Assembly: GCA_947497175.1 (NCBI GenBank)
Contig: CANMFM010000002.1
Location: 1-64,000, forward strand
Source: an uncultured Aquimarina sp.
GTDB lineage: Bacteria; Bacteroidota; Bacteroidia; Flavobacteriales; Flavobacteriaceae
Direction: 5' to 3'
DNA length: 64,000 bases
The notes beneath the pieces are model-generated. The model saw only the letters and a list, made by a program, of their open reading frames with translations. It did no database searches and was not told the DNA's origin. The position numbers and the translations under genes were made by a program. Positions 19,950 through 28,753 of this stretch are shown here, piece by piece. How positions within the stretch are numbered: the first letter of the stretch is position 1; every line of letters begins with the position of its first letter.

Positions 19950-20735
19950 ATGACACTCACTTTTTATAAATATCAAGGTACGGGTAACGATTTTGTTGTC
20001 ATTGATAATAGAGAACAAATACTCCCCAAAAATAATACCAAATTATTTTCCAGACTATGTGACAGAAAATTTGGAATTGGAGCAGATGGATTGATGTTGT
20101 TAGAACTTCCTAAAAATCAAGAAGATGATTTTACCATGGTATATTTTAATGCCGATGGAAACGAAAGTTCTATGTGTGGTAATGGAGGTAGATGCCTGGT
20201 GGCTTTTGCTGCTTTTTTAGGCATTGTAAAGCACAAAGCTACTTTTACGGCAATTGACGGAAAGCATCATGCAGAAATTAAAAATGACTTAATTTATCTT
20301 CAAATGCAGGATGTTACAGAAATAGAAAAACACGATTCTCATTTGTTTTTAGATACAGGGTCTCCTCATCATGTTACAATTGTTGAAGATTTATCTGATT
20401 TTGATGTTTTTACAAAAGGTAGAAAAATCAGAAGCGGTGCTCCCTATTTTGAATCTGGTAGTAATGTAAATTTTGTAGAAAAGAAAAATGGAAATCACTT
20501 TGCTGTTAGAACCTACGAAAGAGGGGTTGAGGATGAGACATTATCTTGTGGTACAGGTGTTACGGCGGTTGCTCTTTCAATGCATGCTATAAAGTTAGCT
20601 GACGATCAGCAGATCACTATAGATACACCAGGCGGAGTGCTTAAAGTGACATTTCAGGAAACTGCCAAAGGGTATGAAAATATCTATTTAATAGGGCCGG
20701 CAAAGCAGGTCTTTAAAGGAGAAATTGTATGTTAA
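19950..20735 (+). CDS. dapF: Diaminopimelate epimerase
   Basis: Converts LL- to meso-diaminopimelate for lysine and peptidoglycan synthesis. The 261 residues hold both catalytic cysteines, Cys76 in MCGNGGRC and Cys200 in LSCGTGVTAVAL, and the N-terminal YQGTGNDFVVID motif. It is the first gene of a tight plus-strand run with a GNAT acetyltransferase (7-base overlap) and mltG. A possible -7 box TACCTTTG (19922-19929) precedes the start. Its pathway partner dapA lies at 40870. Confidence 0.97.
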   Translation: MTLTFYKYQGTGNDFVVIDNREQILPKNNTKLFSRLCDRKFGIGADGLMLLELPKNQEDDFTMVYFNADGNESSMCGNGGRCLVAFAAFLGIVKHKATFTAIDGKHHAEIKNDLIYLQMQDVTEIEKHDSHLFLDTGSPHHVTIVEDLSDFDVFTKGRKIRSGAPYFESGSNVNFVEKKNGNHFAVRTYERGVEDETLSCGTGVTAVALSMHAIKLADDQQITIDTPGGVLKVTFQETAKGYENIYLIGPAKQVFKGEIVC

Positions 20736-21256
20736 CGTTGAAAGGTGAACATATATATTTGAGAGCTCTGGAGCCAGAAGATCTTGATTTTATTTACACC
20801 ATTGAAAACGATGAACAAGTTTGGGAAATGAGTGCTACGCAAACTCCTTATTCTAGATTTTTAATCAAACAATACTTAGAAAACGCACATAAAGATATTT
20901 ACGAAGTAAAGCAATTAAGATTAGTGATTTGTTCTATTGATCATGCTGCTTTAGGACTAATCGATTTGTTTGATTTTAATCCGGCTCATCATAGGGCAGG
21001 GGTTGGTATTTTGATCGCAGAAAAAGAACATAGAGGTAAAGGTTATGGTAGAGAAGCTTTGCGACTAATGATAAACTATGGTGCGACTCATCTTCGTTTA
21101 CATCAGCTATATGCCAATATTTCTGAAGATAATGAAACCAGTATTAAATTATTTGAAAATCAAGGGTTCAAAAGAATCGGCGTAAAAAAAGAATGGAACC
21201 TGGTTAATAACATTTATAAAGACGAATTTTTATATCAATTAATATATGTACATTAA
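20729..21256 (+). CDS. GNAT acetyltransferase, RimJ/RimL type
   Basis: A 175-residue acetyltransferase with the RimJ/RimL-like pattern: LRALEPEDLDFIYTIEND at the start, the acetyl-CoA loop IAEKEHRGKGYGREALRLMI (about 94-113) and LYANISEDNETSIKLFENQGF. Such enzymes acetylate N-termini or small amines, and the substrate here is unknown. It overlaps dapF by 7 bases and mltG by 11, so the three are co-translated. The dapF-GNAT-mltG order recurs in flavobacteria, which suggests a link to the envelope. Confidence 0.9.
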   Translation: MLTLKGEHIYLRALEPEDLDFIYTIENDEQVWEMSATQTPYSRFLIKQYLENAHKDIYEVKQLRLVICSIDHAALGLIDLFDFNPAHHRAGVGILIAEKEHRGKGYGREALRLMINYGATHLRLHQLYANISEDNETSIKLFENQGFKRIGVKKEWNLVNNIYKDEFLYQLIYVH

Positions 21257-22289
21257 AAAGATAGTATTAGCAATTGCAGTAATAGGCTTAATAGCCGGTG
21301 GAGTTTTTGCATATTATGTATATCAAGCGGTTTTTTCTCCAAACACAAATTTTGAATCAGAAACGGCTGAATTATATATTCCTACTGAAACCACCTATAC
21401 AGAACTTATAGAATTGATGAGTCCTTTGGTAAAAGATATTTATAGTTTTGATAGAATAGCAAGAAGAAAAGGGTATGTTGATAATATAAAGGCGGGGCGA
21501 TACATTTTAAAAAAAGGAATCAATAATAATGATATTATTAATGTCTTAAGAAGTAAAAATGTCCCCGTAAAGGTTAGTTTCAATAATCAGGAGCGATTAG
21601 AAAACTTAGCCGGAAGAATTGCTACTCAAATTGAAGCTGATAGTATTTCTTTATTACGGGCTTTTCAAGATAAATCTTTTTTAGACGAAAAAAGGTTTAC
21701 CCAAGAAAATGCTTTATCTATGTATATCCCTAATAAGTATGAGTTTTTTTGGAATACATCTGCCGAGCAGTTTAGAGATAGGATGTTTAAGGAGTATAAT
21801 AGATTTTGGAATGAAGATCGAATGGCTAAGTTAAAGCAAATCGGTTTAACCCAAAACCAGGCGACTACAATCGCGTCAATAGTTCAAAAAGAAACTGCAA
21901 AAGTAGATGAGCGGCCTCGAGTGGCTGGGGTGTATATGAATCGGTATAAAAACGGATGGAAATTGGATGCAGATCCTACAGTGATCTATGCGATCAAAAA
22001 TCATCGTAATGACTGGGATACAGTTATTAAAAGAGTTTTGTACAAAGATTTAGAGTTAGATAGTCCTTATAATACGTATAAACATAAAGAGTTGCCTCCT
22101 GGTCCAATTTCCATGCCTGATATCTCATCAATTGATGCGGTTCTTAATTATGAAAATCATGAATATTATTTTTTCGTAGCAGATGTTGAAAATATGGGAT
22201 ATCACAAATTTGCAAAAACATTAAATCAGCATAATCAAAATAAAAAACAGTATGTGAACTGGGTAAATAAACAGGGGATTAAACGATAA
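21246..22289 (+). CDS. mltG: Endolytic murein transglycosylase
   Basis: Inner-membrane lytic transglycosylase that cuts nascent glycan strands. The 347 residues have one N-terminal membrane helix (about 5-24) and the YceG domain. The catalytic glutamate is probably Glu216 in SIVQKETAKVDERP, followed by VAGVYMNR, LDADPTVIYA, SPYNTY and LPPGPI motifs. It is last in the dapF run. Length and motif order are normal. Confidence 0.95.
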   Translation: MYIKKIVLAIAVIGLIAGGVFAYYVYQAVFSPNTNFESETAELYIPTETTYTELIELMSPLVKDIYSFDRIARRKGYVDNIKAGRYILKKGINNNDIINVLRSKNVPVKVSFNNQERLENLAGRIATQIEADSISLLRAFQDKSFLDEKRFTQENALSMYIPNKYEFFWNTSAEQFRDRMFKEYNRFWNEDRMAKLKQIGLTQNQATTIASIVQKETAKVDERPRVAGVYMNRYKNGWKLDADPTVIYAIKNHRNDWDTVIKRVLYKDLELDSPYNTYKHKELPPGPISMPDISSIDAVLNYENHEYYFFVADVENMGYHKFAKTLNQHNQNKKQYVNWVNKQGIKR

Positions 22290-22640
22290 AAACTCATACT
22301 TAATACGCACCTCTAAAAAATCGACAAATAGCATTCCTCTCGACAAATAGCACATAATTTATTAACGAAATCCTAATTTTTCTGTTAATTACGAATTAAT
22401 TACGAGAAACAATTTTACTCGACAAAACTATGTTATTTGACGTTCAAGTGTAATATTTAGATGTTTTTCAGGTAAATTTAACCTTTTTTTCACTTCTTTT
22501 TTTACGTAATTATCTTTAAATCAGTTATTTAATTATTTTAACACTTTGTTCTTAGTAGTTAAAAAAAACATCGTATATTTGCACCGCAAAAATTTAAGTA
22601 GGTGGGAACATTTTTTAATGGCTACTTAGAAATTTTTTAT
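22290..22640. other. Promoter region with short direct repeats upstream of the lysozyme-fold gene
   Basis: 351 bases without a gene. TCGACAAATAGCA occurs at 22321-22333 and again at 22340-22352, a 19-base period. A shorter TCGACAAA follows at 22419-22426. TTAATTACGA is repeated in tandem at 22385-22394 and 22396-22405. A Bacteroidota -7 box TATATTTG lies at 22574-22581, but I see no well-spaced -33 box. The repeats look like operator sites, and the binding protein is unknown. Confidence 0.5.
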
Positions 22641-23285
22641 ATGATAAAAAGGATAATAAGTTTATCTATATTACTTACGATTGGGGGGATACTTTTGTTG
22701 AGTTTTACGACTACTAAAAAACCAGATTTTAGCTCTTATAGCACTTCTGGACTCGACTTGTATTACATAGCACCAAACTTTAACGAAATAGAGGATGACA
22801 ATGTATTTGTTTTTCCTGAGCTTGGTAAATCTTATATTGGATTCAAAGAGGCAGTTGCATTTAAAGAATCCAGAGGAGATTATGGGGTAGTAAACCAGTT
22901 TGGTTATATGGGTAAGTATCAGTTTGGTCAAAGTACTTTAGATTTGATAGGAGTTGGAAATGTGAGTAGAAAAGAATTTCTTGAAAATCCAGAACTTCAG
23001 GAGAAAGCATTTTATGCGTATCTTTCAAGAAATAAGTGGGTTTTACGAAGAGATATTAAGTGGTTTGCCGGTAAAACGATAAACGGGGTTCAGGTTACCG
23101 AGTCAGGAATTCTTGCTGCGGCACATCTCGGCGGTCCAAATGCTGTAAAAAGATATTTGCGAAGCGGTGGTGTAAATGGGTTTTCTGATGCATTTGGAAC
23201 TACAATACGGTATTATATGAAACGATTTGGAGGGTATGATACTTCTTTTGTTGCCCCTAATCGAAAAGCAAAAGTTGTTTTATAG
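22641..23285 (+). CDS. Lysozyme-fold peptidoglycan hydrolase-like protein
   Basis: A 214-residue exported protein with an N-terminal hydrophobic signal or anchor (about 3-22). The core has FKESRGDYGVVNQFGYMGKYQFG, the layout of a lysozyme or soluble transglycosylase active site with Glu76 as likely catalytic acid, then LAAAHLGGPNAVKRYL. Homologues in flavobacteria are often labelled LysM or peptidoglycan-binding, but no LysM repeat is visible. I chose the ATG at 22641; the frame extends 13 codons upstream without a signal-peptide fit. A repeat-bearing promoter region precedes it. Confidence 0.75.
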   Translation: MIKRIISLSILLTIGGILLLSFTTTKKPDFSSYSTSGLDLYYIAPNFNEIEDDNVFVFPELGKSYIGFKEAVAFKESRGDYGVVNQFGYMGKYQFGQSTLDLIGVGNVSRKEFLENPELQEKAFYAYLSRNKWVLRRDIKWFAGKTINGVQVTESGILAAAHLGGPNAVKRYLRSGGVNGFSDAFGTTIRYYMKRFGGYDTSFVAPNRKAKVVL

Positions 23286-23298
23286 CTTTTCTGGCTTT

Positions 23299-24033
23299 CT
23301 AATAATCTCTCTGTATAATATAGATGGTTGGTCTTTTGTGTAGATCAACTTCGTTTTCCTGTTTCCATTCTGTGATAGTTTTGGTGGCTATGTATTCTGT
23401 AGTCAGTGTGATGTCGCAGGCGATACATAACCTTGTATTGTTATTTAGGATAGATTTTAGGTCATCGAACATTTTATCATTTCTGTAGGGAGTTTCAATA
23501 AAAATCTGCGCCTGATTTTTTTCCAATGAAGTTTTTTCTAAATACTTGATCATAGACTTTCTTTCATTTTTGTCAATAGGCAGGTAACCATTAAAACTAA
23601 AATTTTGACCATTCATTCCGCTACTCATCATAGCGAGTAGTATTGACGAAGGGCCTACAAGTGGTGTAACTTGAATTCCTTTTTCGTGAGCTATTCTAAC
23701 GACTTCTGCACCAGGGTCTGCGATTCCAGGGCATCCTGCGTCAGATAATAATCCAACAGACTCCCCGTTTAGACAGGGTGCTAAATATCCCGGGATTTCT
23801 GAGGTATCCGTGTATTTGTTTACTGTGTGTATAATCAGGGAACGTTGAGACTTACTAGGGCTAACCTTTTTGATAAAGCGTCTTACTGGTTTTTCGTTTT
23901 CAACGATGTAGTGATTTACTTGTTCTAAAACTTTTTTAATTGAGATAGGTAAGACTTCTAAAGGGACATCGTCTCCTAATCGTGTTGGGATTAAATATAA
24001 TTTTCCTTTGGGATCTAGGGGTTTAAGCTCCAT
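23299..24033 (-). CDS. RsmI-like SAM-dependent methyltransferase (tetrapyrrole methylase fold)
   Basis: A 244-residue protein of the tetrapyrrole methylase superfamily, nearest in pattern to the 16S rRNA cytidine-1402 2'-O-methyltransferase RsmI. It shows GKLYLIPTRLGD at the start, VGLLSDAGCPGIADPG, the PLVGPSSILLAMMSSG loop and FIETPYRN. The E. coli enzyme is longer (about 286) because of a C-terminal part absent here. Bacteroidota often carry this shorter paralogue beside a true rsmI, so the target is uncertain. It is convergent with the lysozyme-fold gene. Confidence 0.85.
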   Translation of the reverse strand: MELKPLDPKGKLYLIPTRLGDDVPLEVLPISIKKVLEQVNHYIVENEKPVRRFIKKVSPSKSQRSLIIHTVNKYTDTSEIPGYLAPCLNGESVGLLSDAGCPGIADPGAEVVRIAHEKGIQVTPLVGPSSILLAMMSSGMNGQNFSFNGYLPIDKNERKSMIKYLEKTSLEKNQAQIFIETPYRNDKMFDDLKSILNNNTRLCIACDITLTTEYIATKTITEWKQENEVDLHKRPTIYIIQRDY

Positions 24034-24146
24034 AGGTTTGTTTTGTAACCAACTGTTGTTGATTGATTTGTTTTTTAGTAATTCTTAAAGTTGTATATCT
24101 GTGTCAAATCAATTTTAAATATACAAAAACTTTATTTTTGAAAAAG

Positions 24147-24611
24147 CTAGCGTAGTTTATTCAGTTTTATAACGATAGTATCACATGCTTTATTGAGCAT
24201 TTGGAAAACATCTTCAAAACCTTGTTCTCCACCATAATATGGGTCTGGAACATCTAAATTTTCATTTGGGTAAAGTTCGTCTAGGATAAGACTCACTTTA
24301 TTTTTTTCTTGGGTGTTGTTTGTGAGTTTTATAATGTCTTGGTAATTAGAGCTGTCCATAACATAAATAAAATCATAAGTTTTGAAGTCTTCTCTGCTGA
24401 ATTGCGCAGCTCTTTGGTTACTAATGTCTATGCCATGCTTATTTCCTATGTCAATTGATCGTTGATCGGGTTTACTGCCAATGTGATAATTGCTTGTGCC
24501 GCATGAGTTTACTATAAAATCATTTGGATTGAGTTTGTATTTTAAGATGCCTTCGGCCAATGGAGATCTGCAGATATTGCCCAGACAAACCATTAAGATT
24601 TTGGTTTTCAT
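24147..24611 (-). CDS. Low-molecular-weight protein-tyrosine phosphatase
   Basis: A 154-residue phosphatase. The active-site loop CLGNICRS holds nucleophile Cys9 and Arg15, and the general acid Asp123 lies in VPDPYYGG. These are the two diagnostic elements of the LMW-PTP family. Some bacterial members are paired with exopolysaccharide tyrosine kinases, but no such kinase is adjacent. It lies 15 bases downstream of dnaA in the same direction and may be co-transcribed. Confidence 0.95.
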   Translation of the reverse strand: MKTKILMVCLGNICRSPLAEGILKYKLNPNDFIVNSCGTSNYHIGSKPDQRSIDIGNKHGIDISNQRAAQFSREDFKTYDFIYVMDSSNYQDIIKLTNNTQEKNKVSLILDELYPNENLDVPDPYYGGEQGFEDVFQMLNKACDTIVIKLNKLR

Positions 24612-24626
24612 ATTTTATGAAAAAAA

Positions 24627-26054
24627 TTATAAAGTGAGCTTTTTGCCTAAATCCTCTACATATTTTCTGAATTGTTTGTCTGTAGATGATAGGTTATCTA
24701 CTGTCTTACAGGCATGAAGCACGGTTGCGTGATCTCTTTTTCCGATCTGGGTTCCGATACTTGCTAATGAAGCTTTAGTAAGTTTCTTGGCAAAAAACAT
24801 CGCAAGTTGCCTGGCTTGCACGATATGGCGCTTTCTTGTTTTGGACTGAAGCGTTTCTACGTCCATCTGGAAATAATCGCTTACAACCTTCTGGATGTAG
24901 TCTATAGAAACTTCGCGTTTTGTGTTTTTAACATAATTGTCAACTATAGCTTTTGCGAGATCTATAGTAATGTCTTTTTTGTTGAAAGACGAGTGAGCTA
25001 TTAGAGAAATAATTGCTCCCTCTAATTCGCGAATATTAGTTTTGATGTTATTGGCTAGAAATTCTACAATCTCTTCTGGCATTTCTACACCATCTCTATA
25101 TAATTTATTTTTGATGATAGAGACTCTGGTTTCAAAATCGGGTTGATGTAGCTCTGCAGATAATCCCCATTTAAATCTTGAAAGTAACCTTTGTTCTATA
25201 TCCTGCATATCAACAGGAGCTTTGTCACTGGTTAAAATTACTTGTTTTCCATTTTGGTGTAAATGATTGAATATGTGGAAAAATACATCTTGAGTACCCG
25301 CTTTTCCAGATAGTAATTGGATGTCGTCAACAATAAGTACGTCTATAATTTGATAAAAATGAATAAAATCATTTCTATTATTCTTTTTTACAGATTCTAT
25401 GTATTGTTGCGTAAATTTTTCGGCAGAAATATAAAGTACCGTTTTTTCAGGATAATTGTCTTTAATATTAACACCAATAGCATGTGCCAAGTGTGTTTTT
25501 CCTAAACCAACACCACCAAAAATAAGTAATGGATTAAAAGAAGTTCCTCCTGGTTTGTTGGCAACAGCCATACCGGCAGATCGCGCTAATCGATTGGAGT
25601 CCCCTTCTAAAAAATTATCAAAATTATAACTTGGATTAAGCTGAGATTCTATTTTTACATTTCGTATTCCCGGAATAACGAAAGGGTTTTTTAATTCTGG
25701 GTTTTTACTTTTAATTGGTACATCTACCTCCTGAGTGTTAACAGCAGTGCGATTAGCACTTGGTATTTTTTCAGTAAATGGTTTTTTGTTGCCGTAGGTA
25801 TTTTCCATTTTGATTACATAAACCAACTTCGCGTTTTCTCCTAACTCACGTGTTAAAGATACTTTGAGTAGATTTACATAATGCTCTTCAAGCCATTCGT
25901 AAAAAAATTTACTAGGGACTTGAATGCTTAAAGCGCCATCTGTAAGTTTTACAGCTTTGATCGGTTCAAACCATGTTTTAAAAGCTTGCGGAGTAATGTT
26001 GTCTTCTATAAAAGATAAACAATTGTCCCAAACTGATTGCGCGGTTACATTCAT
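24627..26054 (-). CDS. dnaA: Chromosomal replication initiator DnaA
   Basis: AAA+ initiator of chromosome replication. The 475 residues contain domain I (1-85), a variable linker (85-135), the AAA+ core with Walker A GGVGLGKT (180-187) and Walker B VLIVDDIQ (239-246). The C-terminal DnaA-box-binding domain has the signature IGKRDHATVLHACKTV. I found no DnaA-box cluster beside the gene, and neither dnaN nor gyrB follows, so the origin does not appear to be here, as is usual in Bacteroidota. Confidence 0.98.
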   Translation of the reverse strand: MNVTAQSVWDNCLSFIEDNITPQAFKTWFEPIKAVKLTDGALSIQVPSKFFYEWLEEHYVNLLKVSLTRELGENAKLVYVIKMENTYGNKKPFTEKIPSANRTAVNTQEVDVPIKSKNPELKNPFVIPGIRNVKIESQLNPSYNFDNFLEGDSNRLARSAGMAVANKPGGTSFNPLLIFGGVGLGKTHLAHAIGVNIKDNYPEKTVLYISAEKFTQQYIESVKKNNRNDFIHFYQIIDVLIVDDIQLLSGKAGTQDVFFHIFNHLHQNGKQVILTSDKAPVDMQDIEQRLLSRFKWGLSAELHQPDFETRVSIIKNKLYRDGVEMPEEIVEFLANNIKTNIRELEGAIISLIAHSSFNKKDITIDLAKAIVDNYVKNTKREVSIDYIQKVVSDYFQMDVETLQSKTRKRHIVQARQLAMFFAKKLTKASLASIGTQIGKRDHATVLHACKTVDNLSSTDKQFRKYVEDLGKKLTL

Positions 26055-26252
26055 TCCAGTGGTTAGATTTACTATTTTTCTGTTAAGTTACTAAAAGTAA
26101 TTGTTGAAAAACTCCTTACTGTTTTTGCTTGACAAATATGTGAACAAAAAATGTAAAAAAAAAACGATTTCGGTGTTGAATTTTAATTATTTTTTTTGCA
26201 TAATTTATTAATACTACTTTTAACGATTTTAATGTTTTTATATTTTTATCCT

Positions 26253-26657
26253 ATGCTAATTACCTCAGAGACTACATTGAAAGTGAGATATTCAGAAACC
26301 GATCAAATGGGGGTTGTTCACCATGGCAACTATGCACAATACTTAGAGTTAGCGCGTATTGATTGGTTATCCCGATTAGGTATTTCTTATAAATCTATGG
26401 AAACAAATGGTATTATGCTTCCAGTATATGCTTTAGACTTTAAATTTAATAAATCTGCGTTCTTTGATGATGAATTGACTGTTAAAACTTCGCTTAGGAA
26501 AATTCCTACAGCCAGAATCATCTTTGATTATGAGATTTTTAATGAAAATCATGAATTATTAACAACAGCGTCTTCAACTCTGGTTTTTGTTGATAGTGAA
26601 ACAAGAAAACCCATTTCATGTCCTTCTTATTTGATTGAAATAATTAAAAACTATTAA
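26253..26657 (+). CDS. Acyl-CoA thioesterase, YbgC/FadM type (hotdog fold)
   Basis: A 134-residue hotdog thioesterase with the 4-hydroxybenzoyl-CoA thioesterase-like motif VRYSETDQMGVVHHGNYAQYLE, where the Asp in ETDQMG is the catalytic residue. I start at the ATG at 26253 (MLITSETT), which gives the family length; the frame extends upstream with a hydrophobic stretch that homologues lack. The gene is divergent from dnaA. Its stop codon shares the palindrome TTAA (26654-26657) with the stop of the convergent YigZ gene. Confidence 0.88.
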   Translation: MLITSETTLKVRYSETDQMGVVHHGNYAQYLELARIDWLSRLGISYKSMETNGIMLPVYALDFKFNKSAFFDDELTVKTSLRKIPTARIIFDYEIFNENHELLTTASSTLVFVDSETRKPISCPSYLIEIIKNY

Positions 26658-27268
26658 TTTTCTAATCTCTTAATTTTTATTTCATACAACGGGGAAAAAA
26701 CCTCTTTTATTTTATCAGCATTTCTTTTTCTAACTAAAATGTATAGTTTACAGTTCAATTCAAGTTCTTGTTTTGTGATTTTTATGTTGTTTTCTTTGAG
26801 GATACGCATCACTTTATTCATGTCCTTATATTCAAAATGAATAACAAAACCAATGTTGATCGTTTTTTCTACAATTGCTGAAGCTTCGAGTGCTAATTGA
26901 GCCGAGGTGCGATAGGCATTTATAAGACCGCCAACTCCTAATTTTACGCCTCCAAAATATCGTACAACAACGATTAGAATATTGGTAACATCATAGGATT
27001 GTATTTGTCCGTAGATAGGTTGTCCGGCAGAATTCGAGGGTTCTCCGTCATCATTAACACGGTACCGGTATTTTTCTGATCCAATTTGCCATGCGTAGCA
27101 CCAATGTCGCGCAGCGTGGTGTCGCTTTTTTAAGTCCTCAATATATAGTTTAACATCTTCTTCTGAAGTAACCGGAAAGGTATACCCAAAAAACTTACTG
27201 TTTCTATCTTTAAATAGAGTTTCTTCTCCGGGAGATTCTACTGTTTTATATGTGTCTTTTATTTCCAA
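26654..27268 (-). CDS. YigZ/IMPACT-family protein
   Basis: A 204-residue protein of the UPF0029/IMPACT family. Visible motifs are FKDRNSKFFGYTFPV, the HHAARHWCYAW segment, DDGEPSNSAGQPI and VVRYFGGVKLGVGGL, and the C-terminal part resembles an EF-G domain V fold. In eukaryotes IMPACT acts on translation control; the bacterial role is not settled. It is the last gene of a minus-strand run starting with the LEA14-like lipoprotein at 30252. Confidence 0.93.
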   Translation of the reverse strand: MEIKDTYKTVESPGEETLFKDRNSKFFGYTFPVTSEEDVKLYIEDLKKRHHAARHWCYAWQIGSEKYRYRVNDDGEPSNSAGQPIYGQIQSYDVTNILIVVVRYFGGVKLGVGGLINAYRTSAQLALEASAIVEKTINIGFVIHFEYKDMNKVMRILKENNIKITKQELELNCKLYILVRKRNADKIKEVFSPLYEIKIKRLEN

Positions 27269-27278
27269 TCCATCTAAA

Positions 27279-28148
27279 TTATATAGAAAATGCGACTAGA
27301 ATAATACTGATAACAGCTAAAATAATACCTATCCAGTTTTTGAGTATTAATCGTTCTTTAAAAAGTATAATTCCTGCAATGGTAGAGACTAAAAGGATAG
27401 CGACATTATTTATAGTAAATACTGTTGAGCTGTCCATATCGTCGTATCGTAATGCTTTTATTAAAAAATAAATCGAGAAATAATTAGGTACTCCTAATCC
27501 TATTCCTGCCAAGATGTTCTTCAAAGATAATTTTAGAGTGCCTCTAATAGCTTTATAGAGTAATATACAGACGCCAAGGATAGCCGCAAAACCAAAAATT
27601 GAAGCCGAAAAAACGGGAACATCATTTTCTGCTACAAAATTGGTTTCAAAAAATTTAAGACTGGTATCAATGATTCCGCTTCCAATAAAAACCAGTAATG
27701 GAAAAATTAGATTTTCTTTGGTTATAGAAATCCCTTCTGCTGTTTTTATTGAAGTAAGGTATACAGCAAATAGGGCAACAACAATTCCAATTATTTTTAC
27801 TAAACCAGTACTTTCGTGATACACTAGAATTCCAAATACGATAGGGATAACTAAACTCATTTTGGTGGCTACAGCGGCAACTGATAATCCGTTTTTTTGT
27901 GTAGTTACAGCCATTAAGTTGAATACTGATATAAAGATTATACCCAAAGCCATGGCTCCGTAAAACCACCCTTCTTTGGGTACAGAACTAATATCTATTG
28001 GTTCTGAATAGGCAATAATACCTGAGATTGAGGCAACAACATAGTTAACTACTATAGCCTGAAGGGTGTCTACATTGTATTTAGCGAATAGTTTAAAAAT
28101 TACAAAGATCAAGCTTGAAGCTAATATACTTAGGATTAAATAAATCAA
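27279..28148 (-). CDS. EamA/DMT-family transporter
   Basis: A 289-residue inner-membrane protein with about ten transmembrane helices made of two repeated EamA units. The C-terminal repeat ends with STVFTINNVAILLVSTIAGIILFKERL and a last helix rich in isoleucine and valine. The drug/metabolite transporter family exports diverse small molecules, and no substrate can be named. It overlaps the HAD phosphatase by 4 bases and is 10 bases before the YigZ gene. Confidence 0.87.
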   Translation of the reverse strand: MIYLILSILASSLIFVIFKLFAKYNVDTLQAIVVNYVVASISGIIAYSEPIDISSVPKEGWFYGAMALGIIFISVFNLMAVTTQKNGLSVAAVATKMSLVIPIVFGILVYHESTGLVKIIGIVVALFAVYLTSIKTAEGISITKENLIFPLLVFIGSGIIDTSLKFFETNFVAENDVPVFSASIFGFAAILGVCILLYKAIRGTLKLSLKNILAGIGLGVPNYFSIYFLIKALRYDDMDSSTVFTINNVAILLVSTIAGIILFKERLILKNWIGIILAVISIILVAFSI

Positions 28149-28753
28149 AATAAATTGGATTTTAGGGTAAATAAATTCGTAATATCTTCTTTTTTAGGAT
28201 CATTGTTCCAGGTATGAATTCCTAATCTGGATGCCGTATCTGTATTTTCTTTGGTGTCATCAATAAAGAGAGTTTCTTGAGGCTGTATATTATGCTGTTG
28301 TAAAACAAATTCAAAAATATCTGAATTTGGTTTTCTTAATTGAATTTTGTGTGAGAGATAAAAAGCATCAAAGCAAGATTTGAAATCATTGTAAAACGAA
28401 ACATTATTTTTAATCCAATCTATATGCAATTCATTAGTATTGCTAAGCAGAATTAATTTGTAATCATGCTGTGCTCCTAAATTTTGGATAAATTCTAATC
28501 GATGTTTCGGAAAGTCCAGTAAAATCGCATTCCAGGCATTAATGATTTGCTTTTCTGAAGCTTTTGGGTATAATTCTAGAAAAAAACGGATGAAATCTGA
28601 AGTAGAAATTTTCCCGGTTTCATAACGGTTGTACACCTCTTTTGCTTCTTCTAAATCAGGAACTTTTCCTAGCGCAGAGAGTTCTCTGTTTGTTGCGGTT
28701 TTATCTAGATTTATAAAGACATCCCCAAAATCAAAAATTATGGTATTAATCAT
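28145..28753 (-). CDS. HAD-superfamily phosphatase
   Basis: A 202-residue HAD hydrolase of subfamily IA. Motif I is IIFDFGDVFINLD (nucleophile Asp8), motif II lies in LILLSNTN (Ser/Thr), motif III is the Lys in HKIQLRKPNSDIF, and motif IV is TLFIDDTKEN. A helical cap sits between residues 15 and 85. It overlaps ribD by 8 bases, which suggests it could supply the missing dephosphorylation step of riboflavin synthesis, but this is inference from position only. Confidence 0.88.
   Translation of the reverse strand: MINTIIFDFGDVFINLDKTATNRELSALGKVPDLEEAKEVYNRYETGKISTSDFIRFFLELYPKASEKQIINAWNAILLDFPKHRLEFIQNLGAQHDYKLILLSNTNELHIDWIKNNVSFYNDFKSCFDAFYLSHKIQLRKPNSDIFEFVLQQHNIQPQETLFIDDTKENTDTASRLGIHTWNNDPKKEDITNLFTLKSNLF

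Noticed and set aside
26055-26252. Replication origin beside dnaA
   Set aside because: I looked for clusters of TTATCCACA-like boxes and AT-rich unwinding repeats around dnaA and saw none. dnaN and recF do not follow either, so an origin here is not supported.
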